The position numbers were made by a program, and so were the translations under genes. 64,000 nucleotides of DNA from Asterella californica (taxonomy: Eukaryota; Streptophyta; Marchantiopsida; Marchantiales; Aytoniaceae). Positions 1 through 9,460 of this stretch are shown in pieces. The notes beneath the pieces were generated by a model that had not been told where the DNA came from, made no database searches, and was given only the letters and a program-made list of their open reading frames with translations. The DNA lies in contig JAYKYS010000010.1 in NCBI GenBank assembly GCA_036924285.1, positions 2,294,001 through 2,358,000 on the forward strand. Direction: 5' to 3'. Each line of letters begins with the position of its first letter. Position 1 is the first letter of the stretch.

Positions 1-2
1 AA

Positions 3-356
3 CGGTACCGCAGTTACATTTACTTGCAGCTAGGGTTCTCACAGCATCCACCTTAGTTTTTAATTAAATTCGATTATGTCAAGATAGGTAAAACATGCCA
101 TCCCTGTGAGTTGCACCCCTTTCCATTGCGATGGTTGGCTGGTCCGTTTCGTTTCTTCTCGTACTCGCTCGATAATTTTTATCTCTATTTGCAGGACAGG
201 CGATATCGAATGTTTTCATACCCTGCTCATTTCAGCCGTGCTGATGGTTCCTTGAGGTCCACTGTGCACGCAGTGTATCGTTTTTGTGGTCATCCTTGCA
301 TTTGTACTCAAGTTGATCTTGAGAACAGCTTAGTGGTTTGTCGCCACTTCTGTTGA
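3..356 (+). pseudogene. ORF A of Rep-type element, copy 1 (5' end outside window)
   Basis: This is a conserved upstream protein of unknown function. It belongs to the same element as the Rep gene that follows. The frame is open from the first bases of the window except for a TAG at 54-56, and ends at a TGA at 354-356. The protein shares blocks with two other copies here: FDYVKIGKTC, WLAGPFRFFSYS, YLQDRRYRMFSYPAHF, then an HPCICT pair and a VCRHF block. Conserved Cys pairs (CHPC, PCIC) and CRHF suggest metal binding, which is inference. Relative to copies 2 and 3, about 5 bases are missing just after CRHF, which brings on the stop early. The true start lies left of the window. I do not recognise a family. 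Confidence 0.6.
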
Positions 357-364
357 GTGGAAGA

Positions 365-1340
365 ATGTCTCTCCGGCGCAAAGCCAGAGCTAGGCGTCCC
401 AGGCTAGAGGTCTCTGTAACGATCTGTACTACTGGAGCCGACCTCGATACTACTTACTTCTCTCTTATCTCAAACTTTCTGAAGCAGCAATGCGTTTCTG
501 GTCTTTTTTCAGTTGAAAGAGGTGGGTCACTTCTCCATCTCCACTTTCAGGGTGTAATTTGCATATACGGGAAGTCCTGTCTGCAGGTGAAGAAGCGTAT
601 CTCCCAGGCTTTGGGCTGGGACAGAGACAAGCCCCTAGGGGTAGAGATTTGCGTCAAGCGCCTATCTAACAAAGGTATTCATACCTTCGTTGGGATGGTA
701 GGATACTGTCTGAAGGATCAAAATCTTCAACATCATTATGCTACGATGAAGAACATCTCCGAGACAATGATTGAGGATGGTAAGGAGTTGTTTACGCTTA
801 TGGGGGCAGCTGACACCAAAAACCGCGTGGAATTGACATACTTAAATATCCTCCCTCGCGCTCTGCAGTATAATAGGTACAAGTCCCCTACTCCCTTGTT
901 GACCACTTTTGCTCGCTGTTTGAAGAGTATGCTCGCTGTTTGAAGGGTATGCTGGCTGGAAGTATAGCGCGTCGCCTCGGTGGCTTACACAAGCAGGAAT
1001 ACAGAAGTGTCGCTCCGATTCGCTTTGGAACTCGTACATCATGCCTCAAGAGGTAAGCGCAGATGACATCGATCGAATATTTTTCTATAAGGATACTACT
1101 CGTTGTCCGCATTGCCTACGCAAGTATTATAGTGACCGTCCGGCAGGTGATGGACTGCAGTCAGTCACAGAAGAAGAACGACAGGTGGATGAGCCGACTG
1201 GGGCAGAGAATAGAGACCCCGATAGCGGACTGCAGAGGAAGACTGCCCTTTTCACAGAGGCGGACGCGTTCCCCGAGTACATTCCGTTGGTTGAAGCCAT
1301 GCTGCGCGGCACTGGCCATGAAAGGGGCTTGTCAGTGTAG
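365..1340 (+). pseudogene. Rep-type HUH endonuclease (ORF B), copy 1, frameshifted
   Basis: Putative rolling-circle-type Rep endonuclease (single-strand nicking and joining) of a transposon. Counted from ATG 365, residues 58-60 are HLH followed by FQG (HUH motif), and Tyr114 with Lys117 in GYCLKD form the Y-x-x-K catalytic motif. The following block HHYATMKNIS is also typical of Rep-like proteins. The frame is open to about 943, where a 20-bp tandem duplication (909-948) and an adjacent 1-base loss break it. Coding resumes in another frame from about 952 to the TAG at 1338-1340. That tail carries an ADDIDRIFFYKD block, a CPHC knuckle and PEYIPLVEAML, which match copies 2 and 3. No helicase domain is seen, so a Helitron or a complete geminivirus-like Rep is unlikely. 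The product would be a little over 310 residues. HUH class is confident; the Replitron-type assignment is inference. Confidence 0.75.
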
Positions 1341-1391
1341 TGACATGTTTTATGTACATAGCCAGTGTAGTAACATGTTTTATGTACATAG
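1333..1391 (+). repeat. Two-unit 30-bp tandem repeat over the Rep stop codon
   Basis: Two adjacent units (1333-1362 and 1363-1391) differ at one base. The first unit contains the stop codon of Rep copy 1, so the duplication sits at the start of the 3' flank. Confidence 0.85.
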
Positions 1392-1564
1392 TACCGTAAT
1401 AGTTATTGGAGTCTTGTGTGCAGACCACTAGGGTGTAGCAGAGGAACAGAACCGAGGTCTCTCTCTACGGTTGTCGAACAGTGTTCGAAGCTATATGTAC
1501 AAGCTTTCAAAAAAATAAAGTTTCTGGGGCAAACGTTCCCCTTCTTCTTCAGACAATACAGCGG

Positions 1565-1620
1565 CGTGGACCGTAATACCTGCATTAAACATGCCCCTCA
1601 CCGTCCACGGAAAATGCAGG
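1565..1620 (+). other. Possible H-type pseudoknot in 3' flank of Rep copy 1
   Basis: Two interleaved inverted repeats are present. Bases 1565-1574 can pair with 1600-1609 (9 of 10), and 1579-1586 with 1613-1620 (8 of 8). A further perfect 7-bp hairpin follows at 1648-1664. The surrounding sequence has AATAAA-like signals near 1513 and 1630. Whether this folds as RNA or serves as single-stranded DNA structure is not known. Confidence 0.35.
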
Positions 1621-1725
1621 AATGTGAAAAAATAAAATCCGCCGCTGCGAAGCCTTGGGCTTCGGGTTGAGAAAATATAACGGCAATAATAATTCCGGCG
1701 TCGAAACCCAGGCAGCGAACTTTGA

Positions 1726-1798
1726 GATCGACTATAATGCAACGAAGTCGTGTTTTGAAACACGACTTCCATCGACTATACCAGCATTATAGTCGATC
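1726..1798. repeat. Nested perfect palindrome, candidate element end
   Basis: The outer arms 1726-1740 and 1784-1798 are perfect 15-bp inverted repeats (GATCGACTATAATGC and its complement). Inside is a 12-bp perfect hairpin, 1744-1755 with 1758-1769, with a 2-base loop. The 10 bases ATCGACTATA recur at 1771-1780, so the right outer arm has two possible partners. It lies about 390 bp after the end of Rep copy 1. Terminal hairpins are common at HUH-transposon ends; the link here is inference. Confidence 0.6.
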
Positions 1799-1799
1799 G

Positions 1800-3135
1800 A
1801 TAACAACAAGCAGTCAAAAGTTCCCCAGAAGTTCATGTTGCATATATTTAACATCACGTGAACGCTACATGAGAGGAGATGTGTACCAAAATTCCTGTCA
1901 ACCTATACTATAGAATATATTATCATGAATCTTCTATCCTGGTTCTCTGAAAGTTTTGCTGGGTGAAAAGCTTTGTTCCTCTATTCCTACATTTTTTCAT
2001 TTACGTTCATCTTTCAACAAATAAACTGGAGTGTCTTCCTGCACCAGAATTTGTTCCATCACTATTATAACAGAAGATCATAGATTAAACGAGATCAACA
2101 TATTTTCGCTTAGCCCTATATTTTTGGTTATGCCACACAAGGAGAACTTACAAGAGCTATAAGAATCTGCCTAAGATGGTGAACATCTCTACTTGCGGAT
2201 ATATATCATCACTTTGTGAGATGTAATTCCAAGATGAACAAAGGTCTAAATTAATTACCTTTCAGTGTTATGATACTCTAAACATCTCAGGAGATATATG
2301 TTCACCATCTCTAGGTTTGTCCATATTCTTCCTTCAGTATTGAACAAGTACTGCACTATTCATCAGATGTATAAAGACTTGATGGTTGGCGAAACAAATG
2401 TAATATACTGGGGAAGTCACTCACGTATATTCCATTATCATGTATTACCTAACGAGGGATATCCAAAAGAACTTGATCTGAAATATTATGAGAAGTATAG
2501 AATATAGAAACAAGCGAGAATGATTCAGTAAGTACAGATCGGGAGATTCTCAATTTTGTTTAAAATATAAATAACAAAAGTATCACAAAAACAAGTTATT
2601 ATATAATAAATACGAAAAACTCTTAAAATTTATAATAAAATCTAAATTATATTGTGAAATATTAAATAAATCTTTTTGAGATAAAAATGAGATAATTATT
2701 ATTACACATGTATGTTACACAGTTAAACTTCCTTGATGGTAATACGAAGACATGAGATTATAAGAGATAAAAAAAAGATCAACTTATTTTCTAGAAAATG
2801 CAGATCCAGGAGAGGTAAAACACCTAACATTTTGTACCAGATTTGTCTCAGTCAATACCCTTTTCATTATTAATAAAGTTTGCTGAAAGATGAATCTATG
2901 GAAAATATCAATAAGCATCCGAAATGACATTTCGGCGGAGAGAAAGAAAAGACAAGTGTTGTGCATGGAACCTAAATTCTCAACCAGGGTTGGAGAATGA
3001 CAGAATAATTTTTTTAATATTTATTGTTGCTTTAGGTTCTCCAGAATAGATTAATATTTCTGAGTGGTTCCGGTAGACCAGGATGGGTACATCGTTAAGA
3101 TTAGAGATAAGTGTAGATGTTAATTGTTGCTCTTT
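1800..3135. other. AT-rich stretch, no gene seen
   Basis: Only short ORFs without recognisable domains. Around 1815-1850 there is a copy of a short dispersed motif (AAAGTTC..AGAAGTTC then TTGCAT) also seen near 11.61, 53.33 and, in weaker form, 54.44 kb. Confidence 0.5.
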
Positions 3136-3149
3136 CTATATACAGAAGA

Positions 3150-3225
3150 CATCTAGGCATTGGTAAGAGTCAGAGCATGGAGACTTGACTACATGTCGAG
3201 TCTCCATGCTAGTGAGTTCGATTCT
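3150..3225 (+). repeat. tRNA-like sequence (SINE head or tRNA pseudogene)
   Basis: A T-arm-like hairpin GTGAG-TTCGATT-CTCAC (B box) follows an A-box-like GGCATTGGTAAGAG at Pol III spacing. Between them is a strong hairpin, 3174-3185 with 3199-3210 (perfect 12 bp, extendable). The cloverleaf is not canonical, so a functional tRNA is unlikely. Confidence 0.4.
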
Positions 3226-4460
3226 CACTCAGACTGAGGAAACCCATGAACTAAGAATGATAAGTTTTCGCTTGGACTACATTTCCATCCAGAGATGCAA
3301 ATTCTACTAGAATCTTTCAATCCTTCTTTAGGAAGACTTAAATTAAACTTAAATGCTTAAGTTTATATAAGATGTATTTATAACTTAAGAGGGTGTGTTT
3401 ATGATTTGGTTCTGACTAGACCCGACGAAGAGACTACATGATACGCTCTAGTTTGAAAATAATTTGTAAGATAATACATTCACACTTCAATATATGAAAC
3501 AAACTGAGCGACATGGTCAATATCCTTGATATTCACCTGCTTTCACTCTTTCGCAGGTTTGAGTCTACGTCAGGATCAACATGTTCAGTAGAAGAATCAC
3601 ATCAAAGTTCCTTCCAACACTTATTCAAGCTTATATATGAAGAAGAGGAAAAATTTGTACAAGCCAAACGTCATCGAAGGGGGCAAAATAACCACGCAGT
3701 ACAGTCTAAAGTACCGTGCGGGCAGTGTAGAGCCACTACGTTCAGGAGGCCCAAGGTCCACGTGGTTGACAGTTAACCAATCCTCCACGTGCGTAACTGC
3801 TGCTCAGCTGGAACCTGGCCACCTGGTTTTAACGCCTAGCCGTTCTTCCCGACATCAGTCTGCCGCGAATCTCTTGACAATTTGCAGTAGCACGCGTCTA
3901 CTGTAGTGCCACGTCAAGTGCAGAGTGCGCCTCGAACCACGTACGGCTAGTATGAGATCCGGCACGTAACCGTAGCGGCATTTACGTTGGAGAACCTGCA
4001 CACTTGAAGCGTCTGTTGCTGCATATACTGAACTGCCTGACGTATTAGACTTCATTGCATATCCGTCTAGCACAAATCTTCCTCGCACGTACGCAATTTC
4101 CGTCTTCACTATACGAAAAGGTGATGTTCAGGTCACTTTTTGCCATTTCACACCATTTTCTAATATTTGTCAAACTGCTACTCTGATTCTTGACCTTATA
4201 TCATTATATGAGTTTACCAAATCGCTGCATAGTTATTATTGTAACCTGACCCTGCGGAGACTTGACTACTACCTTTTCCGTAAGGTCTAAGTGACGACTA
4301 CGTCGATCGGATTGATGAGGTAAGGAGAATCAACTGACCGTTTCTTTTCTTGGCTACCTAGTTACTTTACGGCAGTGCGTTTCTATCAGCCTTATCAGTA
4401 CATAAGCATCTTTTATCTTCCACTTTAATCCACAAGGGGTAGTACATTAACGGTGGGATA
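3226..4460. other. No gene seen
   Basis: Several overlapping short ORFs on both strands (3.5-4.1 kb) lack recognisable domains and have no second copy in the window. Base composition becomes more GC-rich between about 3.65 and 4.1 kb. Confidence 0.45.
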
Positions 4461-4466
4461 TCCCAT

Positions 4467-4504
4467 CACTAATCAGTTTAGTCGCGAACTAAACGAGATT
4501 AGTG
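4467..4504. repeat. Hairpin with internal loop
   Basis: GTTTAGT at 4476-4482 pairs with ACTAAAC at 4488-4494. The flanks CACTAAT (4467-4473) and ATTAGTG (4498-4504) pair outside an internal loop. Confidence 0.6.
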
Positions 4505-4781
4505 AAGGCAGGATAGTTCATCTGAACTGCACCAACCTGTACTGTAATCATTTCTCAACTAAAACGACTCATTTATCTCTTGAATGAAAATATAGTTCTA
4601 GACCTACAAAATGAACCCTTGATGAGCTCCAACCGATATCTAATGGCTCAACAACGTTTGATCCAAGCTGAAATCGATCTCAGCCTATTGAAGAGAATAT
4701 TCTTAAATTTTGAATTTTGAAAAGGTCTTGTGTAAAACACCTGCACGTTAGAAGAGTCAAACAGAAAAAGAGAAAAACAAA

Positions 4782-5007
4782 CAGCCTGCACCCGTGCAGG
4801 CTGCTTGTTTCTTGAGAACAAAGAACCAGCCGACGGTTTCTTCTCTCCATCTCGCGAAGTGAAGCCGCCGCATTTAACAAGTTTCTGGTTACCGGAAAAA
4901 GGTTTCCGGCAGCCTCCTGACGTGCTTTCCGGTGATCTCTTGACAGGAGCCTTCTGACGTGCGGATGTCAGGAGGCTCCTGTCAGCCAGATTTCGGCTGA
5001 CAGGAGC
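4782..5007. repeat. Cluster of strong, partly competing hairpins
   Basis: There is a 10-bp perfect hairpin with a 2-base loop at 4782-4803. Then 4942-4958 pairs with 4967-4983 (16 of 17). Part of the right arm (4975-4987) can pair instead with 4995-5007 (13 of 13). The two foldings exclude each other. A 199-codon minus-strand ORF runs through here (4648-5247) but has no recognised domain and I do not call it a gene. Confidence 0.65.
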
Positions 5008-5317
5008 TTTGGCCCCTCCAGCTTGGAGCGGGAAGCTTTGGGTCTCGCCCATAGCTCTCATTGTCGTTCTCCCACGTCTCATCTCTTCTCTATTATTTCC
5101 AAGAGCTTCTAGCCTCCTCTCTCTCTCTCTGGTTTTTTGCAACTTAGCACAAAGTTCATTTTGCCTTGTGTTTATTAAGGTTATAGTTTTGATTTTTTCT
5201 TCTAAGCTAAGTAGAATTTTGATCATCCTTGAATTTATATTGTTCACTTACAAATACTTAGTTGGATCTCCGGACGGATAGGACTGATTACTACCGGGCT
5301 TAACATTTATTGTTATC

Positions 5318-7660
5318 ATGCCACCACGGATTCATCCTAGACATCTCGGAGATCGTCATGCACCTAGAGGATGTCCGAAGGTCCTTATCGATATGATGAG
5401 GGTCCCAGAGAGTTTGCTTCCACGTTATGTTCAATTGATGAGACTGTTGGGACATACAGTCGGACGCGCTACAATGTTTCAGTTTCTTTTCTCCATCACT
5501 GATGCCAGAAGAGATCAGATGGCCAGCGAGGCTGAAGTGATACCCCACAGATCCAGATGTAATCCCAGAGGAGGGTGTTCTGGAGATAGATGCTGTAGAG
5601 GCAGATGATGGAGAGTTCGACGTAGATCCGTTAGTCTTGCATGTTCTTGACGTCCATTCGACCTTGATTTAGGTACTTGTTTTCCACTTTGCAAGCATGT
5701 TTGTCTAAATTATTTTCAAAATATTGTGTTAATTATTCTCATATTATTGTTTAGGATGGAGAGAGCCTGCCGACGCTAGCTGATCAAATACTTGACTCAC
5801 AAGTGTCAGAGGTGCCGGTCACTGGGACCTTGAGGATAGAGGATGAAAGTGTTGTATGAGCTGAAGTTGATCCGCTCTCCGTATACGATTTTGTGACACA
5901 GTCTAGGTTGAGAGAGCTCTTCTAACTTTTTAGAGTGAAATGTCATCACCATGGGTGCGAGCACTTCTTTCTATCTCTCGTAATCTCGTCCATCCATCAG
6001 AGCTGGTCTCTAAAGTTTATCTGTACAGATTGGCACACATACGGATGGAGATCAACCAAGATGGAGATGTACAATCATGTCCTTGACATCACTCATAGGC
6101 TTTATAGTGCAGCACTATGTGTCGGTTTAAGATTTTTCCAATTAGACTCGGTGTACAGAGAGGGAGGGTTGGCTCCAGTGTCGAGGACCCATATTTTTTT
6201 TCTAGAGTGAGAAACATCGGGAGATTGGATGGGTGGAGGCGACGTTGGACCATTGGGCAAGACTGAAGGATGAAGTGCAAAGTGAAGTGATGAGGAGACA
6301 CTTTCTCGACTTGAATGAGTTACCTTCTGGAGGTAAGAACACACATAGTTGAATTATTTATTGTTGACTTTGAGAGTTAAATCCTCTTTTTCACTTGGTG
6401 AATTTTTTCGACCTCATGCTCACCTTAGCTGTATTATTTATTGTTTGTATGTTTAGAGAGATATTTTATGCATTTTTTACGCGGTGAGTTATTACATTTA
6501 GTGTTTATCTTTGTCATATGCTAGGTAATTTTGTCGTGTATGCTGATCTGCAATACGATTCTACGAGAAATGGGTACAACGGCACATGTGTTCATTGCTG
6601 CTCATGATGGACGTGTCATTGAGATGATGAACATGACATGCGTTGAGGCCGGCAACAACTCGTGGCATATAGAGGATCGTGCATTTGAGGTCGGTATTCA
6701 GCGGTTGGTCGCTCGTGGTATCGTGTCCGATGAAGTGATACACGACGACAAATCTTATGTGGACGCCATATTGCTTCGTCATGAGATTGTGTCTCAAAAG
6801 GATTTATGGCACAAGTGTAAGTACATAGTCAAGAAGTTTTTGATGGACCTAAAGACCAAAAAGCGGCCCCCTGGCGGTGTGGAGGATGCCGAAGTGATTG
6901 CTGACTTGGAGCTCTTGACCAAGCTGCATTTGGTGACTTGGCTTCGTCTTCAAGGAGCTCCAATAGTTGGTATCAAGCATGTGTTAGTTCAGCGAGTGGC
7001 ACAACTTAGGCATCTAGAGAAAGGAGGCTCGATGCGATCTCGACGTTTGATGTACCCGGAGCTATCTGAGCATGGCATTGCTGACAAGCTGAAGGGCTAG
7101 ATTTACACGTGTTGTCAACTGAATGCGCGGAGAACCGTGGGACATGATGGTCATTATGCACAAGAGGAGGACAATTGCTCTATCTTGTGTTTAGACATTA
7201 GGAATGCAGCAGACCATTGGGCAGGGGACCATTTATCTTGTCTCATCTTACAACGGCTGACAGGAACACGAAGGTCTTGCTGCGATGGTTACGACTTGAA
7301 CCGGTCAATACTTGACAAGTATTACGAGAATAGTAAGTTTACTTCTCTCAGAAATGATAACTCGTTTTGATAAAGGGTTGTATGATGTCTGCACTGGATA
7401 CTAATTGTTCTACTGTAGATTCCTCGACGCATATCGTCATGGTGGCTTTTCTTCAACGGATCATAACGCTTACTAAGATGCGGTTCTACACACGAGCGCG
7501 AGAGAACTACATGTCTGAGACATTCAACTCAGTGATATGCAAGTTTGCCACTAAGAGGATTCACTTCTCAAAAATTCATAAGATGCGACTTGCTGCATGC
7601 GTCATGGATTGGAATGAGAACATTGTTTGAGAGCCCATTAAGATTTATGAGCCTCGATCG
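5318..7660 (+). pseudogene. Decayed intron-containing DDE-type transposase gene
   Basis: Pieces in order: an N-terminal segment (5318-5540) leading after a frameshift into an acidic stretch to about 5670; a Cys/His cluster FRVKCHHHGCEH near 5930-5960; a segment with RLYSAALCVGLRFFQLDS near 6090-6150; a helical piece at 6190-6330 ending at a good splice donor (AG|GTAAGA); the best-kept exon 6523-7100, with GIVSDEVIHDDKSYVDAIL and KDLWHKCKYIVKKF; and finally an FNSVICKFATKRIHF...MDWNENI block at 7500-7630. The D-x-W-H-K-x-K block and the late FN..KRIHF..DWNEN block are, from memory, shared with a transposase-derived family common in animals and algae. Stops and frameshifts are frequent from 7100 on. 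A second fragment of the same family lies at 56.3-57.0 kb, which supports a mobile origin. Confidence 0.5.
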
Positions 7661-7664
7661 CAAC

Positions 7665-8117
7665 ACACATCGGTACGACATAAGACATCCACAACTCGGG
7701 TGTTACCACCTCGAACTACCGTGTGGAAGACCACACTAAGAGAGAGATTGTTCGATGTTCGTTCAACAACTTGACAAGTAAGTTATTCTAGGTCTTTAGT
7801 GAAGGAGTAATCCTCCTCGGATAAACAACTCCCCAAAATATTACTAACTATGAGATTATGTGGTATATGATCATGTATCTTGATTATGTGGTTGGTGATC
7901 AGGTGCATCTTCTAAAGACTCTTTATTTTTGAAACGTGCAGGCAGATCGAGAACAGCGAAAGATCATTGTTCATAAGTGATAATTTTCGTTCTTTGAAAC
8001 TGCTTACCATCCATGGAGATTTTCAATAAAAACTCTTTATTTTTTTAGGGTACATGCATGTCTGGAACAGCAAATGGTGATTAAACTTTGGCTCTAATTT
8101 CCATTTTTTGTAAAACA
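7665..8117. other. No gene seen
   Basis: 3' flank of the decayed transposase; AT-rich, with no conserved block found. Confidence 0.4.
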
Positions 8118-8445
8118 ACCTGTTTTATTCAAACTCGTTTCAAAACTGGTTTTAAAAACCTGTTTCGATAGGTATATAAAACCTGTTTCAAAACAGGTAA
8201 CGCAAAACCTGTTTCAAAACAGGTAACGCAAAACCTGTTTCAAAACAGGTAACGCAAAACCTGTTCCAAAACAGAGTTTAGAAACCTGTTTCTAAATAGG
8301 TAACCCAAAACCTGTTTTGAGAGGTTTCATACCTGTTTCTAAACAGATAACCCAAAACTTGTTTTGAGAGGTTTCATACCTGTTTGTAAACCGGTAATCC
8401 AAAACAGGTTTCTAAACAGGTAACCCAAAACAGGTTTCTAAACGT
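8118..8445. repeat. Palindromic minisatellite, about 26-bp unit
   Basis: The array is built on ACCTGTTTC-AAAACAGGT, itself an inverted repeat, followed by an AACGCAAA or AACCCAAA spacer. The central units are near-identical with a 26-bp period (ACCTG at 8181, 8207, and so on). Flanking units are diverged and some appear as half units or in inverted order. Confidence 0.85.
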
Positions 8446-9215
8446 GTATAGTAACAAATTTTAGATTTATGTTTCAAATCAAAACAGAAGTACACAGAAC
8501 AGATATTCAAGAATGCTACAGGGGGTTGAAAAGCACTAAACTGGGCGTAGCATTTCATAGGAGCTGTTACAGAGAACTCCTGGACTCGCTAACCGAGATG
8601 CATCATGCATGCAACTTCAGAAGAACAGAAAATTAGGCAGAAAGAAAAAAGAAATAACTCAAACACTGCCGCTCAGACTATGCTTGGAAGCCAACAAAAA
8701 CTTCGCCTAGATCGTGGAACTCCCGTCTTACTGCCTCTTCTAGCAAAGGAAGAAGTTCTTTTTGGTCTACATATCCTAGAAAAAAGCAAGTTCTTGATAA
8801 ATAGCAAAACGTTGCATTTTCAGAACTGTCTCGCTGTATGCTGCAGATACACAATACAGTAACTCATCCTCGATGTCAAGCTAATGTGCAAAAGTCTCTT
8901 CCAGCACAACAGTTTGAGCCACAGCTGCAGCATAGTGAGGAAAAGCTGCTCGTAACTCAGATGCATTGACTGTACGCTGAGTGTCGCCTAGACAACCTCC
9001 GTTATCATCCAATGCTGATGCAGCTCGTCATCTGAACGAATTCACCAAGTCTTTACTTTGTGCGGCATAGCTCGTTCTACTACAAGAGCTCTAAATGTTT
9101 ATCAAGGGCTCTAAACCTCTGAACAGAACAAAAGCAGCGGGACTCACAGAAGCAGCGAAACTCACTCTAAACTTCCAACTCACTCTAAACCTCCACTATA
9201 CTGCACCAAGACAAG
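8446..9215. other. No gene seen
   Basis: Short plus-strand ORFs (8605-8862, 9095-9301) have no recognisable domain and no second copy. Confidence 0.4.
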
Positions 9216-9460
9216 AAACGGTCAATCCTGATCCACCAAGGAAGAAAATCGATGCAGCATACAAAAAGAAGGAAACTCCACTCTATACCTCACACTGGTG
9301 ATATCCCACCGTCAAGAAGCGATCAATCTTGGTCCCACCAAGAAACGAAGTCCATGCAGCATAGAAACTCCACTGTATACACCACATCGGTGATATCCCA
9401 TCGTCAAGAAGCGATCAATCCTGACCCCACCAAGAAACTAAGTCGATTTGGCATAGAAAA
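9216..9460 (+). repeat. Three diverged tandem units of about 90-100 bp
   Basis: The phrase GATCAATC..G..CCCACCAAGAAAC followed by GCAGCATA..AACTCCACT..ATAC..CAC recurs with starts near 9223, 9325 and 9414. Confidence 0.7.

Noticed and set aside
365..1340. Integrated geminivirus or other CRESS virus
   Set aside because: No SF3 helicase, no capsid or movement gene, and a conserved extra ORF A and zinc-knuckle tail point to a transposon family instead.
365..1340. Helitron
   Set aside because: Helitron Rep has two tyrosines and a Pif1-like helicase; only one Y-x-x-K motif and no helicase are present in any copy.
4648..5247. 199-codon open frame on the minus strand
   Set aside because: It spans the hairpin cluster, its composition follows the repeats, and no domain or second copy is seen.
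8118..8445. CRISPR array
   Set aside because: Eukaryotic context, spacers are not unique and units are contiguous diverged repeats.
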